From contig VGVH01000011.1 in assembly GCA_016874095.1 (NCBI GenBank), forward strand, positions 1-64,000: DNA of 64,000 nt, given 5' to 3'. The DNA is from Gammaproteobacteria bacterium (lineage in GTDB: Bacteria; Pseudomonadota; Gammaproteobacteria; Steroidobacterales; GCA-2729495). A program made the translations under genes and the position numbers. How positions within the stretch are numbered: the first letter of the stretch is position 1; each line of letters starts with the position of its first letter. Shown in pieces: positions 45,035 to 56,686 of this stretch. Under the pieces are notes generated by a model. The model made no database searches and was not told where the DNA came from. It saw nothing but the letters and a program-made list of their open reading frames with translations.

Positions 45035-46192
45035 TCACGCCGGGAGCTGCACCGTAATCCACTTCCATCAGGTCAGCGTATCGATGTCAATGTCCGTACC
45101 CTCGCGGCCGAATCCCGAGTCCCCAGTGCCGCCGGTTACGACACTGGCGCCGTTGGCGACGGCATCCTCGATGTGATGGCGCACACACGCCCGCTGGCGC
45201 GCGGAGATGATCGGCCCTATCCAGGTCGCCGGATCGCGCAGCTCGCCCATGCCGAAAGCCTCGGCATGAGCCTTGAACTTCGCCGTGAACTCGTCGAACA
45301 CGGGACGCTCGACATACACGCGGCTCGCGGCCATGCAGACCTGGCCCTGGAAGAAGAAATTGCCGACCGCTGCCGACTGGGCAGCGTTGTCGATGTCGGC
45401 GTCGGCGCAGACGATCATGGGATTCTTGCCGCCCAGTTCCAGTACCACGCGCTTCATGTGGGCACCGCACAACGCGCCGATGTGCTTTCCAACCCGGCTC
45501 GAACCGGTGAACATCACCGCCTTGACCAGCGGGTGCGTCGTGAGCGCGTCGCCGATCCGCTCACCGGGCCCGGTCACCACATTGACGGCGCCATCCGGCA
45601 CGCCAGCCTCGCGCAGGACGTCCGCGAGCCAGTGCGCAGTCAACGGTGCCTCCTCGGAGAGCAGCAGCACGACGGTATTGCCGGTCGCCAGCGCGGAGGC
45701 CGCGAGCTTGGCGTCCTTAGATCAGCGGCACGTTGAAGAACGTGATCGCCGCCACGACACCCAGCGGGCTGCGCACGCTCATGCTGAAACGACCGGGCAC
45801 ATCCGAAGGCATCGTCTGCCCGGCCACACGACGCGTCGCGCCGGCGGCCGCACGCAGGCAACCCACCGCGTACTGCACCTCGAACTGCGCCTTGCCGATG
45901 GGTGAACCGACCTCGTCCACCAGCAGGTCGAGCACCTCGGCGCGACGCCGGTCGAGAATGTCGGCCGCTCGCGGCAGCCAGGCCTCGCGTTGCACGGCCG
46001 GCGTCCTGGCGTACGAGGCGAATGACTCGTGGGCAGCGCGCACGGCAGCGTCGATGTCCTGCCCCGAGCCTTCGGCAATCTGTGCCAATGGCGCATCGGT
46101 CAGGGGATTGCGGTCCTCGAAGTAGCGCCCGGAGGCCGGCGCCTGGTGCCGGCCACCGATCCACAGCTCAGCGCGGGCAGGTTTTCCGCTCG
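45035..46192 (-). pseudogene. Aldehyde dehydrogenase, multiply disrupted
   Basis: Homology begins abruptly at about 46192 (AELWIGGRHQAP, no start codon) and runs through AHESFASYARTPAVQREAWL to ITFFNVPLI, where TAA interrupts (45718-45720). It resumes in another frame with KDAKLAASALATGNTVVL, LELGGKNPMIV (catalytic Glu), and GQVCMAASRVYVERP (catalytic Cys). After VVTGGTGD it jumps to GFGREGTDIDIDTLT, the extreme C-terminus, losing about 130 residues. A TGA then precedes WKWITVQLPA. The usual KPSE reads LLSE. Five separate lesions make function very unlikely. Confidence 0.8.
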
Positions 46193-46210
46193 TTGATATA
46201 TCTTAGGATG

Positions 46211-46236
46211 AATTCCGGGGACAGTGCCCCTATTCC
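46211..46236. repeat. Single copy of the AATTCCGGGGACAGT repeat
   Basis: AATTCCGGGGACAGTGCCCC lies at 46211-46230 with TATTCC following. The motif is shared with the inner repeat of element C and the repeat at 27126-27160, and has a weak 4-bp GGGG/CCCC stem. It is 19 bp upstream of where aldehyde dehydrogenase homology is lost and 87 bp before the thiolase start. Confidence 0.6.
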
Positions 46237-46322
46237 CGTCAGCCGCTGCGGAGGGTACCCTGTGCCGGCTCCGTCACTAACACAACAGGGATTGCCGCCC
46301 CGGGCATCCCGGAGTAACCGCC

Positions 46323-47537
46323 ATGGCCGACGCTTATATCTATGACCACGTCCGTACCCCCCGCGGCCGCGGCAAGTCCTCCGGTTCGCTGCACGAGGTC
46401 ACGCCGATCGAACTGGTCACCCAGGTTTTGAAGGGCCTGCGCGATCGCAACTCCCTCGATACGTCGAAGCTCGACGATGTCGTCATGGGCTGCGTCGCGC
46501 CCGTCGGCGAACAGGGGGCGAACGTCGCGCGCGTCGGCGTGCTGAACGCCGGCTACGCCGAGAACGTGCCGGGCAAGCAGCTCCATCGCTTCTGCGCCTC
46601 CGGCCTCGAGGCGGTGAACACCGCGGCGGCGCAGGTGATGGCCGGCCAGTCGGATCTCGCGATCGGTGGCGGCGTCGAGTCGATGTCGCGCGTGCCGATG
46701 GGGGCCGACGGCGGCGCCATGGCGAGCGACCCGCAGGTCGCCTATCGCACCTACTTCGCGCCGCAGGGCATCGGCGCCGACCTCATCGCCACCAAGTGGG
46801 GCATCAGCAGGCTCGACTGCGACCGCTATGCCGCCGAGAGCCAGCGCCGCGCCGGCCATGCGTGGCAGAGCGGCTGGTTCCGGAACTCCGTGCTGCCGAT
46901 CCGCGACGCGTTCGGGCAGACGATCCTCGATCGCGACGAGCACATGCGACCCGACACGACCGTCGAGGGCCTCGCTGAGCTCAAGCCGGCATTCACCCAG
47001 ATGGGCGAGCAGTTCGGCTTCGACTCGGTGGCGCAGCAGCGCTACCCGGAAGTCGAGCGCATCAACCACGTGCACACGGGCGGCAATTCCTCCGGCATCG
47101 TCGACGGCGCCGCCGCGGTGCTGGTCGGTTCGAAGAAGATGGGCCAGGCGCTGGGCCTCAAACCCCGCGCGCGCATCGTCGGCTTCGCCTCGATCGGCAG
47201 TGAACCGACCATCATGCTGACCGGTCCGGCGCCGGCGACGCAGAAGGCGCTGAAGCGCTGCCGCATGAAGCCGCAGGACATCGATCTGTTCGAGCTCAAC
47301 GAGGCGTTCGCGTCGGTCGTGCTGCGCTACATGCAGGTCCTGGACGTCCCGCACGACCGGATAAACGTGAACGGTGGCGCGATTGCGATGGGTCACCCCC
47401 TCGGCGCCACTGGCGCGATGATCCTCGGCACCGTGCTCGACGAGCTGGAGCGCCGCGATCTCTCCACCGCACTGGTCACGCTCTGCGTCGGCGCCGGCAT
47501 GGGCACCGCCACTGTGATCGAAAGGGTCGCGGCGTGA
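46323..47537 (+). CDS. Acetyl-CoA C-acyltransferase (thiolase)
   Basis: A 404-residue thiolase with all catalytic residues: Cys91 in [10 protein letters not shown], His358 in [10 protein letters not shown] and Cys388 in LCVGAGMG, plus ELNEAFA. It cleaves 3-ketoacyl-CoA in beta-oxidation or condenses acetyl-CoA. It is first in a rightward operon; its stop overlaps the FadB-like start by 4 bp, as in fadA/fadB-type pairs. Confidence 0.93.
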   Translation: MADAYIYDHVRTPRGRGKSSGSLHEVTPIELVTQVLKGLRDRNSLDTSKLDDVVMGCVAPVGEQGANVARVGVLNAGYAENVPGKQLHRFCASGLEAVNTAAAQVMAGQSDLAIGGGVESMSRVPMGADGGAMASDPQVAYRTYFAPQGIGADLIATKWGISRLDCDRYAAESQRRAGHAWQSGWFRNSVLPIRDAFGQTILDRDEHMRPDTTVEGLAELKPAFTQMGEQFGFDSVAQQRYPEVERINHVHTGGNSSGIVDGAAAVLVGSKKMGQALGLKPRARIVGFASIGSEPTIMLTGPAPATQKALKRCRMKPQDIDLFELNEAFASVVLRYMQVLDVPHDRINVNGGAIAMGHPLGATGAMILGTVLDELERRDLSTALVTLCVGAGMGTATVIERVAA

Positions 47538-49714
47538 GCCATTCGATCCGCTTCGACGTCGACGGCGCGGGCATCGCGACGCTCACCATCGACCAGCCCG
47601 GCCGCTCGATGAACGTGCTGGATCAGGCACTGATCAGCGAACTCGGCGCAGCCATCGAGCGCATTGCGACCGACGGCACGGTGAAGGCGGCGATCGTGAC
47701 CTCGGGTAAAGCCGCGTTCATCGCGGGCGCCGACCTTATGGAAATCGTCGGCATCTACGGCAGCGGCCTGAGCGGCCCGGCCCTTATGCAGCAGCTCGGC
47801 CGTTATTCCCTGATGCTCCGCCGCCTCGAGACCTGCGGCAAGCCGGTGGTGGCCGCGATCAACGGCACGGCGCTCGGCGGCGGGCTCGAGCTGACCCTCG
47901 CCTGCCACTACCGCGTGCTGGCTGACGACCCGAAGGCCGTGGTGGGCCTGCCCGAGGTGCAAGTGGGCTTGCTGCCAGGTGCAGGCGGCACGCAGCGCCT
48001 GCCGCGACTCATCGGCATCCAGCCGGCCCTCGAATTGATGACGCAGGGAACGCACCTCGCGCCGCGCGAGGCGCTCGCGAAGGGCGTCGTTCACGACGTG
48101 GTTCCTGCCGCTGACGTGCTCGGCGCCGCGCGGCGCTGGCTCAGCGGCAAGCCGGTTGCCGCACAGCCCTGGGACCAGAAGGACTTCCGCTGGAAGGGCG
48201 GCGCCGGCGCGCTGCACCCGGCCGCACAGCAGGTGTTCACCGCGGGCACCGCGATGATCGCCGAGAAGACGCAGCACAACTTCCCCGCACCGGTCGCGAT
48301 CCTGTCCTGTGTGTACGAAGGCAGCATCGTGCCGATCGACACCGGGCTCAGGATCGAAGCGCGCTACTTCACGCAGCTCCTGCTCGACCCCGTCTACCGC
48401 AACATGACACGCACGCTCTTCATCAACAAGGGCGCCGCGGACAAGCTCGTACGCCGGCCGAAGAACGTGCCGCCGTCGCGCGTGACGAAGCTCGGCATGC
48501 TCGGCTCCGGCATGATGGGCGCCGGCATCGCGTTCGTGTCGGCGCGGGCGGGAATGCAGGTCGTTCTCCTCGACACGACGATCGAAGCCGCGCAGAAAGG
48601 CAAGGCCTACTCGCAGGGCCTGCTCGACAAGCGCGTCGCCCAGGGCAGGATGAGTGCCGCCGAGCGCGACGCCCTCCTCGCCCGCATCCAGCCGACCACC
48701 GATTTCGCAGACCTCGCCGGCTGCGAGCTGGTGATCGAGGCCGTGTTCGAGGACCGCAAGATCAAGGCCACGGTGACGAAGAAGGCCGAGGCGGTCATCG
48801 GCGCCGGCGCCATATTCGCGTCCAACACCTCGACTTTGCCGATCACCGGACTCGCCGAGGCCTCGGCGCGACCGACGCAGTTCATCGGCCTGCACTTCTT
48901 CTCGCCGGTCGATAAGATGCCGCTGGTCGAGGTCATCATGGGCCGCCAGACGGGCGACGAGGCGCTGGCGCGCGCACTCGACTATATAGCCCAGATCCGC
49001 AAGACGCCGATCGTGGTGAACGATAGCCGCGGCTTCTACACCAGCCGTGTGTTCATGACCTACTGCAACGAGGGCATGGCACTGGTGAAGGAAGGCGTCA
49101 CGCCCGCCCTGATCGAGAACGCCAGCAAGCTCGCCGGCATGCCGGTGGGCCCGCTCGCCGTGCACGACGAGGTGAGCATCGAGCTCTCGGCCAAGATCTA
49201 CAAGCAGACGAAGAAGGACCTCGGCGCCGGTTACCACGGCCCATCCGCCATCGCCGTGGCGCTGAAGATGGTAGGGCTCGGTCGCCTAGGCAAGAAAGCC
49301 GGCAAGGGCTTCTACGATTACCCGCCGCCCGGCAGCGACAAGAGCGCGAAGAAGTCGCTCTGGCCCGGACTCACCGAGCTGTACAAGCCAGCGAAAAAGC
49401 AGCCAACGGTCGACGAGGTGAAGAAGCGCCTGCTCTACATCCAGGCGCTCGAGACCGTGCGCTGCATGGACGAGGACGTCGTGACCACGGCCGCCGATGC
49501 CGACATCGGTTCGATCTTCGGCTGGGGCTTCCCGCAGTGGACCGGCGGCACCCTGTCGCTGATCGAGACGGCGGGACTCGCCACCTTCGTCGCGGAGTGC
49601 GACCGGCTTGCGGCTGCGTACGGGCCGCGCTTCGCCGTACCGCAGTCGCTGCGCGACCGGGCTGCCCGCAACGAGCCGTTCCATCCGGCAGCACCGCGTC
49701 GCTCGGCAGCCTGA
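47534..49714 (+). CDS. FadB/FadJ-like hydratase/3-hydroxyacyl-CoA dehydrogenase
   Basis: A 726-residue bifunctional enzyme from GTG 47534. Residues 1-190 form the enoyl-CoA hydratase ([10 protein letters not shown] oxyanion region, [29 protein letters not shown] with the catalytic Glu). The NAD-binding dehydrogenase starts near 318 ([15 protein letters not shown]) with catalytic His in [16 protein letters not shown], followed by the C-terminal 3HCDH domains. It forms the multienzyme complex with the thiolase encoded just upstream. Lengths of both domains are normal. Confidence 0.93.
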   Translation: MSHSIRFDVDGAGIATLTIDQPGRSMNVLDQALISELGAAIERIATDGTVKAAIVTSGKAAFIAGADLMEIVGIYGSGLSGPALMQQLGRYSLMLRRLETCGKPVVAAINGTALGGGLELTLACHYRVLADDPKAVVGLPEVQVGLLPGAGGTQRLPRLIGIQPALELMTQGTHLAPREALAKGVVHDVVPAADVLGAARRWLSGKPVAAQPWDQKDFRWKGGAGALHPAAQQVFTAGTAMIAEKTQHNFPAPVAILSCVYEGSIVPIDTGLRIEARYFTQLLLDPVYRNMTRTLFINKGAADKLVRRPKNVPPSRVTKLGMLGSGMMGAGIAFVSARAGMQVVLLDTTIEAAQKGKAYSQGLLDKRVAQGRMSAAERDALLARIQPTTDFADLAGCELVIEAVFEDRKIKATVTKKAEAVIGAGAIFASNTSTLPITGLAEASARPTQFIGLHFFSPVDKMPLVEVIMGRQTGDEALARALDYIAQIRKTPIVVNDSRGFYTSRVFMTYCNEGMALVKEGVTPALIENASKLAGMPVGPLAVHDEVSIELSAKIYKQTKKDLGAGYHGPSAIAVALKMVGLGRLGKKAGKGFYDYPPPGSDKSAKKSLWPGLTELYKPAKKQPTVDEVKKRLLYIQALETVRCMDEDVVTTAADADIGSIFGWGFPQWTGGTLSLIETAGLATFVAECDRLAAAYGPRFAVPQSLRDRAARNEPFHPAAPRRSAA

Positions 49715-49718
49715 CGTC

Positions 49719-50873
49719 ATGCAACGCCAGATCTTCACCGAGGAGCACGAGATGTTCCGCGCGTCGGCGCGGCGCTTCTTCCAGAAGGAGATCGCGCCGC
49801 ACACCGAGCGCTGGTATGCCGCAGGCATCTGCGACCGCGACGCCTACCGCAAGGCAGGCGAGCAGGGCCTGCTGCTGATGCAGGTGGCTGAGGAGTACGG
49901 CGGCACCGGGATCCGCGACTTCCGCTACGAGCAGATCCTCATGGAGGAGAACATCCGCCACGGCGATCCCGGGCTCTACTACACGCTGCACTCGCGCCTG
50001 GTCGCCCCGTACATCGAAGGCCTCGGCACCGCGGAACAAAAGGCACGACTCCTGCCGGCCTGTGCACGCGGCGAACTCATCCTCGGCATCGCCATGACCG
50101 AGCCTGGCGCCGGCAGCGATCTCGCCGCCATCCAGACGCGCGCCGAGGACCGTGGCGATTACTGGCTCCTGAACGGCGCCAAGACCTACATCTCCAACGG
50201 CATCAACGGCGACGTGTTCGTCGTCGCGGCAAGAACCGGCACGGGACGCAAACTCGGTCTTTTTCTCGTCGAGCGTGGCATGACCGGTTTCAGCCGCGGC
50301 CGCAAGCTCGAGAAGATGGGCATGAAGACGCAGGACACGGCGGAGCTCGTGTTCGAGAACGTGCAAGTGCCGAAAGCAAACGTGCTGGGCGACCCGAACC
50401 GCGGCTTCTACCATCTCATGGAATACCTGGTGGAAGAGCGACTCATCGGCGCGGTGCAGTACGTCACCGACTCTCAGGTGGCTTTCGACCTGACGATGGA
50501 CTACATCCGCGAGCGGCGGCTGTTCGGCCAGACGGTCGCGGACTTCCAGATCAACCGCTTCCGCATGGCCGACATGCGCACCGAGATCGACATTGCGCAG
50601 GTGTTCGTCGACCACTGCGTGATGGAATTCAACGCCGGGCGGCTCGGCTCGGCCGACGCCGCCAAGGCGAAGCTCTGGACCAGCGAGCTGCTCGGCCGCG
50701 TCGTCGACAGCTGCGTGCAACTGCACGGCGGTGCCGGCTACATGGACGAGTACCGCATCTCGCGCATCTACCGCGACGCGCGCGTCACGCGCATCTTCGC
50801 CGGCTCATCGGAGGTGATGCGGGAGATCATCGCGCGCGACCTCGGCCTCGATCCGCGCCGCAAGGGCGCCTGA
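49719..50873 (+). CDS. Acyl-CoA dehydrogenase
   Basis: A 384-residue flavoenzyme. MTEPGAGSDLAAIQTRAE and NGAKTYISNG are the FAD/substrate-binding loops, with VQLHGGAGYMDEYRISRIYRDARVTRIFAGSSEVMREIIAR near the end. The long-chain-type catalytic Glu position and medium/long-chain specificity cannot be settled here. It starts 4 bp after the FadB-like stop, and a CoA-transferase remnant follows 5 bp after it. Confidence 0.9.
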   Translation: MQRQIFTEEHEMFRASARRFFQKEIAPHTERWYAAGICDRDAYRKAGEQGLLLMQVAEEYGGTGIRDFRYEQILMEENIRHGDPGLYYTLHSRLVAPYIEGLGTAEQKARLLPACARGELILGIAMTEPGAGSDLAAIQTRAEDRGDYWLLNGAKTYISNGINGDVFVVAARTGTGRKLGLFLVERGMTGFSRGRKLEKMGMKTQDTAELVFENVQVPKANVLGDPNRGFYHLMEYLVEERLIGAVQYVTDSQVAFDLTMDYIRERRLFGQTVADFQINRFRMADMRTEIDIAQVFVDHCVMEFNAGRLGSADAAKAKLWTSELLGRVVDSCVQLHGGAGYMDEYRISRIYRDARVTRIFAGSSEVMREIIARDLGLDPRRKGA

Positions 50874-50878
50874 GCGGC

Positions 50879-53172
<2,294 letters not shown>

Positions 53173-53187
53173 CCACGGGGGAAGCGC

Positions 53188-54642
53188 ATGACCCATCCAG
53201 TACGCAGCGCTGCCGACATCCGCCGCCGCATCGGTCACCCGGTGATCGACACCGACGGCCACATCATCGAGTTCTTCCCGGCGTTCATGGATTTCCTGAA
53301 GCAGGTGGCTGGCCCGCAGGTGAGCGGCCGCTTCTGGCAGGGGTTCCAGGCGCAGAACCAGCGCAGCTGGCATCAACTCAAGCCCGAGGAGCGCCGCAAC
53401 GCCAACGTCTACCGGCCGGCATTCTGGCTCTCCCCCGCGCAGAACAGCCTCGACCGCGCGACGGCCATGCTGCCGCGCCTCTTCCGCGAACGGCTGCCGG
53501 AACTCGGCATGGACTACTCGTTCGTGTATCCGTCAATTGGACTGCTCGTGCCCAGCATGGCGGACGAGGAGCTGCGCCGCGCCGGCTGCCGCGCCTACAA
53601 CACCATGGTCGCGGAGATGTTCCGCGGGCTCGAGGACCGACTCACGGCTGCCGCCGCCATTCCCTGCCACACGCCGGAGGAAGCGCTCGAAGAACTGGAT
53701 CACGCGATCGGCAAGCTGGGGCTCAAGGTCCCGATGGTCGGCAGCATGGTGCGTCGCCCGCTCAAGGAACCCGACGGCAAGCCGATCGATGCGCCGCGCC
53801 TGCTCGACCGTGGCTTCTGGGTCGATCTACTCGCGATGGACAGCGAATACGACTACGACCCGCTGTGGCAGAGGTGCGTCGATCTGAAGGTGCCAATGAC
53901 CTTCCACGCGACGACGCAGGGCATCGGCCTGCGCCGCTCGACATCGAACTACTGCTTCAACCAGACCGGCCACTTCGCGGAAGCCGGCCACGCCTACGCC
54001 AAGGCGCTGTTCTTCGGCGGCGTGACGCACCGCTTCCCGACGCTGCCGTTCGCGTTTCTCGAATGCGGCGCAAGCTGGGGCGCCCAGCTCGTGTGCGATC
54101 TGAAGGAGCGCTGGGAGAAACGCACGGGTGACGCCCTGCACCGCCTCGACCCGCGCAAGGTCGACTACGCCCTGATGAGGAAGCTCTTCGACCAGTACGG
54201 CGGTGAACTGCTGGCCGGGCGCATGTCGCCGTCGTCGGAGGCCGGCCGCGCCGAGCAGCCATACGTCGACGAGTTCGCGGCAGCGGGAATCCGCAACATC
54301 GACGACTTCTACGAGCGGCTGATCCCGAATTTCTACTACGGCTGCGAGGCTGACGACCGCCTCGCCGGCACCGCATTCGACGCACGTTACACACCGCCCG
54401 GCCGCAAGCTGCGCGCGATGTTCTCCTCCGACGTCGGCCACTGGGACGTCAGCGACATGAATCAAGTCGTGCCCGAGTCCTGGGAAATGGTCGAGGACGG
54501 TGTCATGGACGAGGCCGACTTCCGCGACTTCATGTTCGGCAACCCGGTGCGCCTCTTCACCAGCCTCGATCCCGGCTTCTTCGACGGCACGGCGATCCAG
54601 GGCGAGGTCAACGCGATGCTGGGCCCCGTCGGGGGCAGCTGA
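53188..54642 (+). CDS. Amidohydrolase-family (PF04909-like) enzyme
   Basis: A 484-residue protein. VIDTDGHIIEFFPAFMDFL supplies the D-x-D-x-H type metal motif (Asp21, Asp23, His25), PMTFHATTQG a second His, and MFSSDVGHWDVSDM the late Asp/His. The family contains decarboxylases and C-C hydrolases (ACMSD, steroid and aromatic ring-cleavage pathways). Its position last in a beta-oxidation-like operon suggests a role in breakdown of a ring or branched acyl-CoA. The exact reaction is not deducible. Confidence 0.75.
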   Translation: MTHPVRSAADIRRRIGHPVIDTDGHIIEFFPAFMDFLKQVAGPQVSGRFWQGFQAQNQRSWHQLKPEERRNANVYRPAFWLSPAQNSLDRATAMLPRLFRERLPELGMDYSFVYPSIGLLVPSMADEELRRAGCRAYNTMVAEMFRGLEDRLTAAAAIPCHTPEEALEELDHAIGKLGLKVPMVGSMVRRPLKEPDGKPIDAPRLLDRGFWVDLLAMDSEYDYDPLWQRCVDLKVPMTFHATTQGIGLRRSTSNYCFNQTGHFAEAGHAYAKALFFGGVTHRFPTLPFAFLECGASWGAQLVCDLKERWEKRTGDALHRLDPRKVDYALMRKLFDQYGGELLAGRMSPSSEAGRAEQPYVDEFAAAGIRNIDDFYERLIPNFYYGCEADDRLAGTAFDARYTPPGRKLRAMFSSDVGHWDVSDMNQVVPESWEMVEDGVMDEADFRDFMFGNPVRLFTSLDPGFFDGTAIQGEVNAMLGPVGGS

Positions 54643-54663
54643 AGCCACCGCGATTCGCTTACC

Positions 54664-55149
54664 ATGGCGGTGCCCATGAGCACCGCGCCCGCACCTGCCG
54701 AAACTGCCGCCGTCCGGGCGGCGATTGCGCGCCATTCAAATGAACCCGGCCCGCTGCTCGAGATCCTGCATGCCGTGCAGGGCGAACTGGGATACGTGCC
54801 GCCGGGGGCAGTCGCGATCATCGCGACGGCGCTCAACCTCTCTCGCGCAGAGGTCCACGGGGCCATCAGCTTCTACCACCACTTCCGCCACGAGCCCGCG
54901 GGCCGGCAGGTGCTGCGCATCTGCCGTGCCGAGGCCTGCCAGGCGGCCGGTGGCGGCGTGTTGCAGACACGGGCGCGGGAAACGCTGGGCGTCGACTTCG
55001 GGCGGACGACGGCTGACGGTCGCGTCACGCTGGAGGCTGTCTACTGCCTCGGCCTCTGCGCCTGCGCGCCGGCCGTGATGCTCGATGGCGAGGTGCACGG
55101 CCGCGTCACGCCTGCCCGGCTCGACGAGCTGCTCGGAGGTTCCTCGTGA
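54664..55149 (+). CDS. fdsG: NAD-dependent formate dehydrogenase gamma subunit (NuoE-like)
   Basis: A 161-residue thioredoxin-like [2Fe-2S] protein. The Cys ligands are Cys87 and Cys92 (ICRAEACQAAG) and Cys128 and Cys132 (YCLGLCACAP). HAVQGELGYVPPGAVAIIA and EVHGAISFYHHF are the NuoE/FdsG pattern. It transfers electrons between the FMN subunit and NAD. ATG 54676 (MSTAPAP) is an alternative start. Its stop overlaps fdsB (GTGA), so fdsGBAD is translationally coupled. Confidence 0.9.
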   Translation: MAVPMSTAPAPAETAAVRAAIARHSNEPGPLLEILHAVQGELGYVPPGAVAIIATALNLSRAEVHGAISFYHHFRHEPAGRQVLRICRAEACQAAGGGVLQTRARETLGVDFGRTTADGRVTLEAVYCLGLCACAPAVMLDGEVHGRVTPARLDELLGGSS

Positions 55150-56684
55150 CCGTGACGGTCTGGGTGCCAGGCGATGCGGCGGCGCTGGCGCTCGGCGCCG
55201 AGGCCGTAGCGCGCGCGATCCGGCGTGAAGCGGGAGCGTCGGTTGTCCTGCGTCGCAACGGAACGCGCGGTCTCGTCTGGCTGGAACCGCTGGTGGAGGT
55301 CGAGACACCGGCTGGGCGTATCGCCTACGGGCCGGTTGCGCCTGCCGACGTGCCGGGTCTGATAGCCGCCGGATTCCTGCGCGGCGGCGAGCATGCGCTG
55401 CACCTCGGCCACATCGAGCAGCACCCCTGGTTCGCGCGGCAGCAGCGGCTGACCTCCGCACGCCTTGGCCGCATCGAACCCGCGGATGTCGCGCAGTACC
55501 GCGCGGCCGGCGGCTTCCGCGGGCTGGAGCGCGCGCTCGCGATGGGCCGCGCAGACATCGTCGCCGCGGTGACAGAGTCGGGACTGCGCGGACGCGGCGG
55601 CGCCGCGTTTCCGACCGGCATCAAGTGGAAAACCGTGCTCGAGCAGCCGTCAGCGACGAAGCACATCGCCTGCAACGCCGACGAGGGCGACTCGGGCACC
55701 TTCGCAGATCGCATGCTGATGGAAGGCGATCCGCTCGCCCTGATCGAGGGGATGACGATCGCGGCGCTCGCGGTTGGCGCTGCGCAAGGCTGGATCTACC
55801 TGCGCGTCGAGTATCCCCATGCGGCGCGCGTTCTCGCACAGGCGCTCGACGCGGCGCGTGGCGCGGGCTGGCTGGGACGGAACATCCGCGGCAGCGCTCA
55901 CTCCTTCGACATCGCTGTCCGGCTCGGCGCCGGCGCCTATATCTGCGGCGAGGAGACCTCGATGCTGGAAAGCCTGGAGGGCCGGCGCGGCGAGGTGCGT
56001 GTACGCCCGCCGCTGCCCGCCGTGAAGGGTCTCTACGGACAACCGACCGTCGTCAACAACGTGGTCACGCTGGCCAGCGTGCCGGGCATCCTCACCGATG
56101 GTCCTGCCGCCTACCGCGAGTTCGGTCGCGGCGAATCACGCGGCACCGTTCTCCTGCAGCTCGCCGGCAACGTGCGCCGCGGCGGGCTCGTCGAGCGCGG
56201 ATTCGGCTTGAGCATTCGAGAACTGGTAGAGGACTTTGGCGGCGGAAGCGCAAGCGGGCGGCCCGTTCGGGCGGTGCAGATCGGCGGACCGCTCGGTGCC
56301 TACGTGCCCGCCTCGCAGTTCGACCTCACGCTTGACTACGAGACGCTGGCCGGAGCCGGTGCGATGCTCGGCCATGGCGGCGTCGTGGTCTTCGACGACA
56401 CCGTCGACATGGCGGCGATGGCGCGTTACGCGATGGAGTTCTGCGCGATCGAGTCCTGCGGCAAGTGCACGCCCTGCCGCATCGGCTCGACCCGCGGCGC
56501 GGAGCTCATCGACCGCATCCGGGAAAGCCGCAACGCAGCCGCGGACCTGGCTCTGCTCGACGAACTCTGCGATACGATGATCTCCGGTTCCCTGTGTGGA
56601 CTCGGCGGCATGGCGCCCTTTCCGGTGCGCAGCGCGTTGCGCCACTTTCCGGAGGACTTCCGGCCACGCGCCGGCAGGCACTGA
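55146..56684 (+). CDS. fdsB: NAD-dependent formate dehydrogenase beta subunit (NuoF-like)
   Basis: A 512-residue protein from GTG 55146. The N-terminal ~120 residues are a thioredoxin-like extension; the FMN/NAD domain has GLRGRGGAAFPTG (about 142-154), ACNADEGDSGTFADR and GAYICGEETSMLESLEGRRGE. The [4Fe-4S] site is ESCGKCTPCR (Cys438, 441, 444, with a late Cys in SLCGLGG). It is the diaphorase subunit reducing NAD+. The N-terminal extension matches FdsB rather than NuoF. Confidence 0.92.
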   Translation: MTVTVWVPGDAAALALGAEAVARAIRREAGASVVLRRNGTRGLVWLEPLVEVETPAGRIAYGPVAPADVPGLIAAGFLRGGEHALHLGHIEQHPWFARQQRLTSARLGRIEPADVAQYRAAGGFRGLERALAMGRADIVAAVTESGLRGRGGAAFPTGIKWKTVLEQPSATKHIACNADEGDSGTFADRMLMEGDPLALIEGMTIAALAVGAAQGWIYLRVEYPHAARVLAQALDAARGAGWLGRNIRGSAHSFDIAVRLGAGAYICGEETSMLESLEGRRGEVRVRPPLPAVKGLYGQPTVVNNVVTLASVPGILTDGPAAYREFGRGESRGTVLLQLAGNVRRGGLVERGFGLSIRELVEDFGGGSASGRPVRAVQIGGPLGAYVPASQFDLTLDYETLAGAGAMLGHGGVVVFDDTVDMAAMARYAMEFCAIESCGKCTPCRIGSTRGAELIDRIRESRNAAADLALLDELCDTMISGSLCGLGGMAPFPVRSALRHFPEDFRPRAGRH

Positions 56685-56686
56685 CG

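Noticed and set aside
45704-45719. Element-A-like 15-mer inside the aldehyde dehydrogenase frame break
   Set aside because: The bases also encode plausible dehydrogenase residues (K-D-A-K-L-A), so chance is the simpler explanation; mentioned only under the related finding.
47393-49237. Leftward open frame of 614 codons
   Set aside because: It is the complement of the FadB-like gene; G+C-rich DNA leaves the antisense frame open. No motif seen.
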